The notes beneath the pieces are model-generated. The model did no database searches. It worked only from the letters and a program-made list of their open reading frames with translations, and was not told the DNA's origin. A DNA stretch of 64,000 nt from Timema cristinae (Eukaryota > Arthropoda > Insecta > Phasmatodea > Timematidae). The position numbers and the translations under genes are program-made. The stretch is from the NCBI GenBank assembly GCA_039000515.1, contig JBCFYV010000100.1, positions 22,873,864 to 22,937,863 on the forward strand. Reading direction: 5' to 3'. Below are positions 36,045 to 46,149 of the stretch, piece by piece (positions within the stretch are counted from its first letter, which is position 1; each line of letters opens with the position of its first letter).

Positions 36045-36050
36045 TATAAA
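36045..36050 (+). promoter_or_regulatory. TATA box of gene A, left arm
   Basis: TATAAA in TTGCTATAAAGAGGGGC, about 50 bp before the gene A start codon. The mirror copy is at 47175-47180 on the minus strand. The spacing leaves room for a short leader. Confidence 0.65.
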
Positions 36051-36100
36051 GAGGGGCACCCACTGGTTGTTTATTTATAACGTTTGTAGAGTGGTTCAAG

Positions 36101-36349
36101 ATGGACACGTTACTGCAGCTGGTAAATACTGTCGACGCCGTGCAGACCGTCAAATTGTGTGATATAACCGTAGATCAAAAGTACTCGGTGGATAAATTAA
36201 AAGCTGTCAATACAAAGTTCTGGAGACGCCTAATAGCCTATCTAGACTGCGAGTTTTGTGTATTTCTACCCTGTCGTTTTGGTACTCTTACAAATGAAGA
36301 TGTGTGTGAGTTAAATAAAAAAAACTGGTATTTACCTGCGCTGGAGTAA
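36101..36349 (+). CDS. Palindrome gene A, left copy (short ORF, C-terminal frameshift)
   Basis: 82 codons starting MDTLLQLVNTVDAVQ, with good placement just after a TATA box. The core has KYSVDKLKAVNTKFWRRLI, then CVFLPCRFGTLTNEDV and CELNKK. From memory this resembles a recurrent small arthropod protein pattern (KY.i..l..v.TkfG..., vFLP.Rf..lt.edi.eLN) found in many aphid and other insect predictions, often near mobile DNA. Its function is unknown to me. An A-run one base longer than in the right arm shifts the last eight or so residues. Otherwise the frame is open. It lies upstream of gene B on the same strand. Confidence 0.6.
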   Translation: MDTLLQLVNTVDAVQTVKLCDITVDQKYSVDKLKAVNTKFWRRLIAYLDCEFCVFLPCRFGTLTNEDVCELNKKNWYLPALE

Positions 36350-36453
36350 AACCCGGTTCACCTAAATTGTACAATTGACGGTGCAGTTAACAACGACAAC
36401 AACGGGCAGCGGTGCGGTTAGTACAGAACGTTTAGCTCTCAAATACGCTCACC

Positions 36454-36828
36454 ATGCTTAGAACAGGCTATATTAATTTAATGTTGGTGGGTCATACGAT
36501 TGAGGGGCGTGCCTATATGACTGGGGAGAATGTTCACAGTGTGGCGGTGAGTGATAGACAGGTAATTTACAAAATAGAGGAGCGAGGCTATATCGAGTTT
36601 TGCGACTCGACCTGTCACACGATAAGAGCGATGGAAGTACTACCCTACGAGAGAATCGAAGAGACATACATGTGTGATATGACGTGCGCCGTGTATAATT
36701 TCTACAAAGGGGATGTTATGGCGGTGTTTCCACGCCCTCCACCGCCAACTTTCCACCACCCTCCGCCTCCATCCTTCATGACGCCGCCGCCGCCCCCAGA
36801 GTCACCCGAGTACCCACCACCAGAGTGA
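36454..36828 (+). pseudogene. Palindrome gene B, left copy (premature stop)
   Basis: The same protein as the right-arm copy at 46150-46770 for the first ~124 codons, then TGA where the right arm has a serine codon. A ~80-residue globular N-terminal part (MLRTGYINLMLVGHTIEG) precedes a proline-rich region (PPPPTFHHPPPPSF). Homology to the right copy continues past the stop to about 37085, with further single-base differences. The left copy therefore encodes at most a truncated protein. It starts about 105 bp after gene A. Confidence 0.65.
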
Positions 36829-37079
36829 CATGAGTACTCACCGCCAGAGTCGTCTACCTACCAGGCATCAGAGTCACCTGGGTACCCGCAACAAGAGTCG
36901 CCTACCTACCAGTCACCTGCGTGCCCACCACCACAGGAGGTAAAGTCCGAAGAACCCGTAAATCTCGAGGATTCAAATGGTTAAAATTATAGGTGAAACG
37001 CCCAACGACTACATACTCGGTCTGAGCCGTTTCGGTAACGTTTTCCTTCCAAAGTCAATCTATTATTTGAGTGATGTTA

Positions 37080-37730
37080 ACCTTTAAATGTAGAGTTTAC
37101 CTTTTTATTTCAGAACATATTTGAACTTAAACATTCTTGCTGTCCATACTATATTGCATATTTGTATTTCTCTAACAATAATTTAACGTGTTAACAAATA
37201 TTTTTAGACTTTTCGTCAACTTATTTCGTTCCAGTCGATGATGAAATATTGGGTTTAAGTTAATTGTTCATAATTGACAATATGTTTATCCACTAGAACT
37301 AGATCTCAATCATAATTTTTTACTTGTACCTTAATACATCTACCAAATTTCTTACGGTTTAAATTATAACATTAAATTGCTTGCATGTATCACTAGAATA
37401 ACATATCTAAGTCTTAACTTTAAATTTGAATCTAATAAGGCAAACATCTAACCACGAAAAAAAATTCTAGATATTTTTAATGAACAAGAGTTGAGTTGCG
37501 TTTTTTGACGGCCATTTTTCTGATATTGATACCAATGTGAATATTTTATAAATATTTTTAATTGGTGATCCAGACTAACAATAAGCCGGATTTTAGTCGT
37601 CCAAATTATCGGTGCTCCACTGTATTTTAAATTGGTTGAAGAAAACGGTCAATGTGTCTGAGATTTTTTTCCCAGTACTTCTTGGTATTCGTTCATCTTA
37701 TACGAATATATTAAATAGGCTAATAAAATA
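37080..37730. other. AT-rich arm segment between genes B and C
   Basis: No ORF or repeat recognised. The mirror is about 45530-46140. Genes B and C converge on this interval. Confidence 0.5.
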
Positions 37731-37734
37731 TGAA

Positions 37735-38165
37735 TGAGGCTGGCAGAATTTCAAAGTAAATGTACTCGCATTTGTGTGGAGTGAGAGTGGAAAACTATTT
37801 AGGGGAATCAAACTCACTTTATTCGATCGGAACTAAAACTCAGATCATCTATAGTAATACACGACAGTAGAAACTTTGACCGTGTGACCTTCGATGCGGG
37901 TTAATATTGATTTGTTTTTTACACCGCTTCATATTAAAATTTCGGGTTGTACGTCAATGTAATAATTAAAAGAATGTGTTAGGAACTATAAATGTTTCAA
38001 TTTAGAGGAAGTGCACTCACATTTGCGTGAAGGTAGACTGAAAAACCATTTGAGAATAACAATCCTAAGTGCACCCGATCTTACTCGAGCCAGATCTCCG
38101 TGTCTTCGACAAACTTATCCAACACGAGAATTGCACGTTAGACCATGTTGATACTCAATCGAGCT
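37735..38165 (-). mobile_element. Two diverged SINE-B copies, left arm
   Basis: 37735-37905 and 37925-38160, both with antisense body words (GCATTTGTGTGGAG; CATTTGCGTGAAGG). Mirror copies lie at 45065-45310 and 45320-45525, so they were present before the arms were duplicated. Confidence 0.7.
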
Positions 38166-38184
38166 AACACTGATTTATTACAAT

Positions 38185-38280
38185 AGAGCACGATGTATCG
38201 TCCACCCAAATATATCGTCCACCGCGATACATCGTCATCAATTATATACCGTGGTAGACGATATACCGTTGTAATAAGCT
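38185..38280. repeat. Short CGATATATCGTCCACC repeat, left arm
   Basis: Three to four variants of GATGTATCGTCCACC, some inverted relative to each other, making local hairpins. Mirror near 44965-45055. Confidence 0.65.
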
Positions 38281-38399
38281 GTTGCTAATTTTTCGAACAA
38301 CTTCATGAGTACAAGATCAGTGGTTTATAAAACAATATTTATTATTGTAATTAATATTTTAGAAATTACCTCTAATCCAAGCTACGAGTGTAATAAAAA

Positions 38400-38790
38400 G
38401 ACAAATTTTGATGCAAGGTACAGTAATTTAATTCCATTTTCAAATCAATATGGAGGTTAATAGTAAAACATGTTGTGTTGAGTGAGAAAACAATAACAAT
38501 TTTGTTAATATCTGTGTTGGTTGTTTGAATTATGTAGGGACAAAAATTTTGCTGGAGGTACATCAATATCGAAGTTAGAATATGTTGAGTGAGAGGATAA
38601 TAAAAACTTTGGTAATATCTGTGTTGGTTGTGTGAGTTATGTATGGACGAAAATTTTGCTGGAGGTACATCAATATCGAAATAGGAATATGTTGGGTGAG
38701 AGAACAATCAATACTTTGGTGTTAACGGTGTTTGTTGGGTGAGTTATCTAGCTACTAAAATTTTGCGGGAGGTACATCAATATCGAAATA
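38400..38790. repeat. ~106-bp tandem repeat, left arm (three units)
   Basis: GGAGGTACATCAATATCGAA recurs at 38555, 38661 and 38767. The right arm has four units (44340-44800). The copy-number difference is the largest single indel between the arms. Confidence 0.85.
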
Positions 38791-39003
38791 ATAATACACA
38801 TATATAAATAACATTAAGAAGCATGCACATTGGGTTCGCGGTTCTTGAAGAAGAGTTTATACGCCGGCACATATGGGTCACGGCTCTCTAAATTGAAAAC
38901 CTGCTTGGAACCACCGTACGAAATAATTGCTTCTTCCCCGGTGCTTCAGCCGGAACTTTGGGGAAGAATAGTTTGTAAGCTGGCACATAGGGGTCGCGGG
39001 AGT

Positions 39004-39236
39004 TTATCTCGAAAACCCTGCTTGGAAAACCGTACGAAATAACTGCTTCTTCCTCGGTGCTTCAGCCGGAAGTTTGGGGAAGAAGAGTTTGTACGCTGGC
39101 ACATAGGGGTCGTGGTTTCGCAGATTCCCTGGCCAGAGTGATGTCGCCTTCTGAGTTTGTTGAGTCCTCGGTGCTTCAACTTGCAATGTTGGAGTGTCTG
39201 CCAATGATGTGCAAGTAGCAGACCGGTCATTATGTG
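39004..39236 (-). CDS. Palindrome gene C, left copy, exon 2
   Basis: The acceptor TTTGTTTCAG lies at 39246-39237. The exon enters in phase 1 from exon 1 (40441-40312). It encodes HNDRSATCTSLADTPTLQVE and then DPYVPAYKLFFPKLPAEAP. One base fewer than the right arm in a T/G run shifts the frame, and this copy stops at 39004 after one repeat. The repeated RDPYVPAYKLFF codons continue downstream to about 38820 in shifted frames. Confidence 0.65.
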
Positions 39237-39488
39237 CTGAAACAAATATAAATATTCCGAAATAAATATTACTGACATAAAATGTCTACGGCAAGTTTTG
39301 AAATTTTAGTAATACTGATTTTCAATAAGATCCACCAACCATATTACTACATTATATTTTATTTAAACTAGTTGAAAAAGACACCTGAATACGGTATTTT
39401 AGTCTGAGTCCTTTGGTTTAGGGCACCGATAATCTAACACTGAGCTAGCCAGAATTCATCCTGTGTTTCAGCTATTTCTTCACTCATA

Positions 39489-39502
39489 TTTATTATTATT
39501 AC

Positions 39503-39562
<60 letters not shown>

Positions 39563-39824
39563 GCACCGCGTCTTACTACCCGTTGGGGCTATACTCATTT
39601 ACGCTAATGTGTAAATGGTAGGATGATTGTGAGTTGATCTTTAGGACCTACAGTTTAACGTGGAATCCGAACCACGGTGGAGGCCTAGCATTCCTTACAT
39701 TCACCAGTTGTGATTAATATACATCTTGTCAGAGGTGAAGGAAGTGTTTGTGCCGGGACCGAGGATTGAACCCCTGGCCCATAGCACAGAAATCTGACAC
39801 CTTACCCCTAGACCACTGGGTTAC
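39489..39824 (-). mobile_element. SINE-A in gene C intron, left arm, 11-bp TSD
   Basis: A complete minus-strand copy with CTTCACTCATA duplicated at 39478-39488 and 39825-39835. The identical insertion with the same TSD is in the right arm at 43310-43641. It therefore predates arm duplication or was copied by conversion. Confidence 0.95.
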
Positions 39825-40311
39825 CTTCACTCATAGTTGAAGGATGAGTCTGTGATGGACGTGTTGAATCGTAAGCAACATATGAGCTACCAATACTATG
39901 TGACCGATCATACTTGAATCATCTGACATTTGTGAGAACTATTATGCAGCTATGTATGCGATATCAGATTTTAATTTTAACGTGAAATTCTAATGAATAT
40001 CCACGCACAGCTCAAACTCAGACTAAGACTGTCTTAAATTATGATTGAAAAGTGATACTGAACATGAGATGAATCCCCCTTAGCAAAATCGTATAGCAAT
40101 AGCGCACTAAGTTAAAGATCCTGGTCTCAATTTCTGTGCAGGTGAAATTTTTCATCTAATTTAAATTAATTGATCTGTGGCCCCTTCAATATTGACAGTG
40201 GCGTAATTATAATGATTTTCAGTTTGTGTGTTGATATGAATATACTGGTTTTCCCAAGTTTATTGAACCAAATTGCATACAGCTATATATAAAAGTGATA
40301 AACTGTCTCAC

Positions 40312-40441
40312 CTTGTGGGTTTCTAACCCCGACATGTTTGTGACCGGTAATGTAGTTCCCGGCAGCTCTAAAAAATTCCTTGAACCACCTATAACTTACT
40401 AATCCCAGGAGGAAGAAAATCAACATTTCAATCAAGCTCAT
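40312..40441 (-). CDS. Palindrome gene C, left copy, exon 1
   Basis: 130 nt from ATG to an AAG|GTGAG donor. It encodes MSLIEMLIFFLLGLVSYRWF, a classic N-terminal signal anchor or signal peptide, then a basic segment ending RNPQ. It differs from the right-arm exon only silently in the part compared. It lies about 430 bp from the divergent gene D, so the two may share a promoter region. Confidence 0.7.
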
Positions 40442-40874
40442 ATTTGCAATATTAAGTATTTATCTAGAACAATCGTAGTATAAGCTTCTCAATGAAATAC
40501 ATCAACTAAGTTATGCTCTATTTCAGTCATTTCCAAGGAAAAGAACATGCATTATTGAGTCGATTGTAAGGGTAGTTTTATTGTTGGAGTTTCGTAAAAT
40601 AAATGTTAGCTTTATTTTAACTCTAAATAATACACATATGATGTTGTTAAAATACGATTTTATAGATATAGTCCAGCAAGTACGTAACTCTTAATCATAC
40701 AAATATAATACTTTGACAGTAGACCCGAATTTAGATAGATATAGTCCAATTGTAATATTAAAACTAACACTATTTTTTAATTCGAGGTTTTTGTCTAAGC
40801 ATTGAAGTCGTCTATGTATCGTTTATTTAAACGAGGCTATAAAATAAAGTATAATATTATCGTAGCACGTATCG

Positions 40875-41132
40875 GTGGTCGTGCAGAATAGACGCCAAGG
40901 TCGTTTAGTTTGGCTTACCGGTAATGAGTTGTTTTGGGTTAGTAACCCGGACGTTGTATTGGGAGTGTTTTTGTATAAATTGTCTCCTAACTGTAACCAA
41001 CCTTATAATAGCTTATATTATACACAAGTCGTGGTAAGAATTACGAAACTAACAAAGATTAAAGCAGTCAACATATTACTCCACAACCATTTACATATCC
41101 ATCAATGTTATTTCAAAGGTAAAAACGCTTGA
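40875..41132 (+). CDS. Palindrome gene D, left copy
   Basis: The frame is open from 40866. NRRQGRLVWLTGNELFWVSN and then VVLGVFLYKLSP are shared with the right-arm copy almost unchanged (one D/N difference before the end). A one-base deletion near 41075 shifts the tail here. The start is uncertain: there is no good ATG, and CGTGCAG|AATAGACG could be an acceptor. TTTCAAAG|GTAAAA at the end could be a donor. I do not recognise the protein. Conservation between arms alone does not prove that it is coding. Confidence 0.4.
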   Translation: MVVQNRRQGRLVWLTGNELFWVSNPDVVLGVFLYKLSPNCNQPYNSLYYTQVVVRITKLTKIKAVNILLHNHLHIHQCYFKGKNA

Positions 41133-41156
41133 CATTAATAACATCTTCCTCTATAC

Positions 41157-41979
41157 CAGGGGTCAGCAAACCAGTGGGCCACATGAGGTCCGCACGTACT
41201 CTTTTGGCATCTCATAAATGATTGACCATACTTGAACCATCCTAAAGGGAAGGAGGTACAAACAACAGAAAAATCTAACATAAACGAAAACCGAAGCTAG
41301 CAACTCTCACCTGTTGCTGATTTTACCATAAGGACAGTCTACCCCGAGAGTCAGTTAAAGAATGCATTCTGCTTGTTTATGTTAACCATAAAAATTAAAT
41401 TTGATGACAATATTAGTGATTTTAAATACAATAGATGCAAATCAAAATTCGCTGAACATCTAAAACTTTCCGGGCATAAACTAACACCAATTAATAACTG
41501 CGTGAAACTTGTACAATCCTCGTCAAAAGTTCTCAACATGGATATTGTGGAAAACCTACATATCAAAAAAGCCATTCTGAACAGCAACGCAATTTTAGTA
41601 GAACAACAATGCTCGAGAGTATTTAACTTTGAATCACAGAAGACTACCCGATTACCTACTTGCTCACGCCAACTGCCCTTCTGCATTAACAGTAAAACCC
41701 ACTTGAGTAAAAGAACTTATGATCATATTACTCGAGCTTGTTATTCAAAGTTTCGAATCAAATACTCAGCCATTAAATATCCGAAAAAATTCAGAATATT
41801 GAAGCTTCGCACATTCCTAGTTATTATTATTATTATTTTATTGATACAATTTTAGAAATTTATAAAAAACGTTGTAACACATATACAAGCCATCAGCTAT
41901 GTAAGTATGGTCAATCATTTATGAGATGCCAAAAGAGTACGTGCGCACCTCATGTGGCCCACTGGTTTGCTGATCCCTG
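41157..41979. mobile_element. hAT-like ends at the palindrome centre
   Basis: The left end CAGGGGTCAGCAAACCAG is matched by an inverted right end (CTGGTTTGCTGATCCCTG). The inverted match runs ~75 bp inward. These are hAT (Charlie-like) terminal motifs. The flanks are CTCTATAC left and GTATAGAG right, which are inverted rather than directly repeated, so this is not a simple hAT insertion with an 8-bp TSD. Confidence 0.6.
41373..41855 (+). pseudogene. Penelope-like GIY-YIG domain C-terminal fragment
   Basis: In the unique core between the arms. The 160-codon ORF has CKSKFAEHLKLSGHKLTPIN, then SSKVLNMDIVENLHIKKA and LNSNAILVEQQC. That order (aHL...GH, lE..yI.K, QIND-like) is the end of the GIY-YIG endonuclease domain of Penelope-like and related retroelements. 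The GIY-YIG motif itself and the reverse transcriptase are absent. After residue ~95 the frame is unlikely to be original. An antisense ORF (41351-41686) is its shadow. Confidence 0.55.
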
Positions 41980-42012
41980 GTATAGAGGAAGATGTTATTA
42001 TTGTCAAGCGTT

Positions 42013-42261
42013 TTACCTTTGAAATAACATTGATTGATATGTAAATGGTTGTGGAGTAATTATGTTGGCTGCTTTAATCTTTGTTAGTTTCGTAATTCTT
42101 ACCACGACTTGTGTATAATATAAGCTATTATAAGGTTGGTTACAGTTAGGAGACAATTTATACAAAAACACTCCCAATACAACGTTCGGGTTACTAACCC
42201 AAAACAACTCATTACCGGTAAGCCAAACTAAACGACCTTGGCGTCTATTCTGCACGACCAC
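42013..42261 (-). CDS. Palindrome gene D, right copy
   Basis: Reads the same ~65 residues as the left copy (ending VRITKLTKIKAAN), then IITPQPFTYQSMLFQR and stop. An extra A relative to the left arm gives this different, probably original, end. No known domain, signal or membrane segment. Transcription would run toward the palindrome centre. Confidence 0.42.
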   Translation of the reverse strand: MVVQNRRQGRLVWLTGNELFWVSNPNVVLGVFLYKLSPNCNQPYNSLYYTQVVVRITKLTKIKAANIITPQPFTYQSMLFQR

Positions 42262-42693
42262 CGATACGTGCTACGATAATATTATACTCTATTTTATAGC
42301 CTCGTTTAAATAAAAGATACATAGATGACTACAATGCTGAGACAAAAACCTCGAATTAAAAAAAGTGTTAGTTTTAATATTACAATTGGACTATATCTAT
42401 ATAAATTCGGGTCTACTGTCAAAGTATTATATTTGTATGATTAAGAGTTACGTACTTGCTGGACTATATCTATAAAATCGTATTTTAACAACATTATATG
42501 TGTATTATTTAGAGTTAAAGTAAAGCTAACATTTATTTTACGAAACTCCAACAATAAAACTACCCTTACAATCGACTCAATAATGCATGTTCTTTTCCTT
42601 GGAAATGACTGAAATAGAGCATAACTTAGTTGATGTATTTCATTGAGAAGCTTATACTACGATTGTTCTAGTTAAATACTTAATATTGAAAAT

Positions 42694-42823
42694 ATGAGCT
42701 TGATTGAAATGTTGATTTTCTTCCTCCTGGGATTAGTAAGTTATAGGTGGTTCAAGGAATTTTTTAGAGCTGCCGGGAACTACATAACCGGTCACAAACA
42801 TGTCGGGGTTAGAAACCCACAAG
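42694..42823 (+). CDS. Palindrome gene C, right copy, exon 1
   Basis: 43 codons plus one base. Residues 6-17 (MLIFFLLGLVSY) form a hydrophobic signal-anchor-like segment, followed by KEFFRAAGNYITGHKHVG. It ends AAG|GTGAG. The next exon at 43894 supplies the two bases that complete the codon. This phase agreement, in both arms, is the main evidence that gene C is a real spliced gene. The product is probably secreted or a small type II membrane protein. I do not recognise the family. Confidence 0.72.
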
Positions 42824-43309
42824 GTGAGACAGTTTATCACTTTATATATAGCTGTTTGCAATTTGGTTCAATAAACTTGGGAAAACCAGTATATTCATAT
42901 CAACACACAAACTGAAAATCATTATAATTACGCCACTGTCAATATTGAAGGGGCCACAGATCAATTAATTTAAATTAGATGAAAAATTTCACCTGCACAG
43001 AAATTGAGACCAGGATCTTTAACTTAGTGCGCTATTGCTATACCATTTTGCTAAGGGGGATTCATCTCATGTTCAGTATCACTTTTCAATCATAATTTAA
43101 GACAGTCTTAGTCTGAGTTTAAGCTCTGCGTGGATATTCATTAGAATTTCACGTTAAAATTAAAATCTGATATCGCATACATAGCTGCATAACAGTTCTC
43201 ACAAATGTCAGATGATTCAAGTATGATCGGTCACATAGTATTGGTAGCTCATATGTTGCTTACGATTCAACACGTACATCACAGACTCATCCTTCAACTA
43301 TGAGTGAAG

Positions 43310-43571
43310 GTAACCCAGTGGTCTAGGGGTAAGGTGTCAGATTTCTGTGCTACGGGCCAGGGGTTCAATCCTCGGTCCCAGCACAAACACTTCCTTCACC
43401 TCTGACAAGATGTATATTAATCACAACTTGTGAATGTGGGGAATGCTAGGCCTCCACCGTGGTTCGGATTCCATGTTAAACTGTAGGTCCTAAAGATCAA
43501 CTCACAATCATCCTACCATTTACACATTAGCGTAAATGAGTATAGCCCCAACGGGTAGTAAGACGCGGTGC

Positions 43572-43627
<56 letters not shown>

Positions 43628-43641
43628 GTAATAATAATAAA
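43310..43641 (+). mobile_element. SINE-A in gene C intron, right arm, 11-bp TSD
   Basis: Mirror of the left-arm copy. TATGAGTGAAG is duplicated at 43299-43309 and 43642-43652. The tail carries a ~70-bp AAT tract. Confidence 0.95.
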
Positions 43642-43893
43642 TATGAGTGAAGAAATAGCTGAAACACAGGATGAATTCTGGCTAGCTCAGTGTTAGATTA
43701 TCGGTGCCCTAAACCAAAGGACTCAGACTAAAATACCGTATTCAGGTGTCTTTTTCAACTAGTTTAAATAAAATATAATGTAGTAATATGGTTGGTGGAA
43801 CTTATTGAAAATCAGTATTACTAAAATTTCAAAACTTGCCGTAGACATTTTATGTCAGTAATATTTATTTCGGAATATTTATATTTGTTTCAG

Positions 43894-44243
43894 CACATAA
43901 TGACCGGTCTGCTACTTGCACATCATTGGCAGACACTCCAACATTGCAAGTTGAAGCACCGAGGACTCAACAAACTCAGAAGGCGACATCACTCTGGCCA
44001 AGGAATCTGCGAAACCACGACCCCTATGTGCCAGCGTACAAACTCTTCTTCCCCAAACTTCCGGCTGAAGCACCGAGGAAGAAGCAGTTATTTCGTACGG
44101 TTGTTCCAAGCAGGGTTTTCGAGATAAACTCCCGCGACCCCTATGTGCCGGCTTACAAACTATTCTTCCCCAAAGTTCCGGCTGAAGCACCGGGAAGAAG
44201 CAGTTATTTCGTACGGTGGTTCCAAGCAGGGTTTTCAATTTAG
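43894..44243 (+). CDS. Palindrome gene C, right copy, exon 2
   Basis: The acceptor TATTTGTTTCAG precedes it. After the signal-anchor exon, it encodes a Thr/Gln-rich linker (ADTPTLQVEAPRTQQTQK) and two copies of a ~45-residue repeat with core DPYVPAYKLFFPK and the PAEAP motif. A third core (RDPYVPAYKLFF) follows at 44247-44285 but out of frame. One G fewer than the left arm in the second repeat changes its end and gives an early stop at 44243. Each arm thus has a different one-base lesion. The repeat architecture suggests a structural or binding role, but no family match is known to me. Confidence 0.65.
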
Positions 44244-44339
44244 AGAGCCGTGACCCATATGTGCCGGCGTATAAACTCTTCTTCAAGAACCGCGAACCCA
44301 ATGTGCATGCTTTTTAATGTTATTTATATATGTGTATTA

Positions 44340-44800
44340 TTATTTCGATATTGATGTACCTCCCGCAAAATTTTAGTAGCTAGATAACTCACCCAACAAA
44401 CACCGTTAACACCAAAGTATTGATTGTTCTCTCACCCAACATATTCCTATTTCGATCTTGATGTACCTCCAGCAAAATTTTCGTCCATACATAACTCACA
44501 CAACCAACACAGATATTACCAAAGTTTTTATTATCCTCTCACTCAACATATTCTAATTTCGATATTGATGTACCTCCAGCAAAATTTTAGTAGCTAGATA
44601 ACTCACCCAACAAACACCGTTAACACCAAAGTATTTATTGTTCTCTCACCCAACATATTCCTATTTCGATATTGATGTACCTCCAGCAAAATTTTTGTCC
44701 CTACATAATTCAAACAACCAACACAGATATTATCAAAGTTGTTATTGTTTTCTCACTCAACACAACATGTTTTACTATTAACCTCCATATTGATTTGAAA
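44340..44800. repeat. ~107-bp tandem repeat, right arm (four units)
   Basis: GATATTGATGTACCTCC and close variants recur at ~44347, 44456, 44563 and 44669. There is one unit more than in the left arm. Confidence 0.85.
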
Positions 44801-45064
44801 ATGGAATTAAATTACTGTACCGTGCATCAAAATTTGTCTTTTTATTACACTCGTAGCTTGGATTACAGGTAATTTCTAAAATATTAATTACAATAATAAA
44901 TATTGTTTTATAAACCACTGATCTTGTACTCATGAAGTTGTTCGAAAAATTAGCAACAGCTTATTACAACGGTATGTCGTCTACCACGGTATATAATTGA
45001 TGACGATGTATCGCGGTGGACGATATATTTGGGTGGACGATACATCGTGCTCTATTGTAATAAA

Positions 45065-45525
45065 TCAGTGTTAGCTCGATTGAGTATCAACATGGTCTAA
45101 CGTGCTATTCTCGTGTTGGATAAGTTTGTCGAAGACCGGAGATCTGGCTCGAGTAAGATCGGGTGCACTTAGGATTGTTATTCTCAAATGGTTTTTCAGT
45201 CTCCCTTCACGCAAATGTGAGTGCACTTCCTCTAAATTGAAACATTTATAGTTCCTAACACATTCTTTTAATTATTACATTGAAATTTTAATGACGCAGT
45301 GTAAAAAACAAATCAATACTAACCCGCATCGAAGGTCACACGTTCAAAGTTTCTACTGTCGTGTATTACTATAGATGATCTGAGTTTTAGTTCCGATCTA
45401 ATAAAGTGTGTTTTATTTCCCTAAATAGTTTCCCACTCTCACTCCACACAAATGCGAGTACATTTACTTTGAAATTCTGCCAGCCTCATTCATATTTTAT
45501 TAGCCTATTTAATATATTCGTATAA
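45065..45525 (+). mobile_element. Two diverged SINE-B copies, right arm
   Basis: Mirrors of 37735-38165, with body words CTTCACGCAAATGTGAG and CACACAAATGCGAG. Confidence 0.7.
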
Positions 45526-46149
45526 GATGAACGAATACCAAGAAGTACTGGGAAAAAAATCTCAGACACATTGACCGTTTTCTTCAACCAATTAAAATAC
45601 AGTGGAGCACCGATAATTTGGAAGACTAAAATCTGGCTTATTGTTAGTCTGGATCACCAATTAAAAAATATTTATAAAAATATTCACATTGGTATCAATA
45701 TCAGAAAAATGGCCGTCAAAAAACGCAACTCAACTCTTGTTCATTAAAAATAACTAGAATTTTTTTTCGTGGTTAGATGTTTGCCTTATTAGATTCAAAT
45801 TTAAAGTTAAGACTTAGATATGTTATTCTAGTGATACATGCAAGCAATTTAATGTTATAATTTAAACCGTAAGAAATTTGGTAGATGTAATAAGGTACAA
45901 GTCAAAAAATATGATTGAGATCTAGTTCTAGTGGATAAACATATTGTCAATTATGAACAATTAACTTAAACCCAATATTTCATCATCGACTGGAACGAAA
46001 TAAGTTGACGAAAAGTCTAAAAATATTTGTTAACACGTTAAATTATTGTTAGAGAAATACAAATATGCAATATAGTATGGACAGCAAGAATGTTTAAGTT
46101 CAAATATGTTCTGAAATAAAAAGGTAAACTCTACATTTAAAGGTTAACA

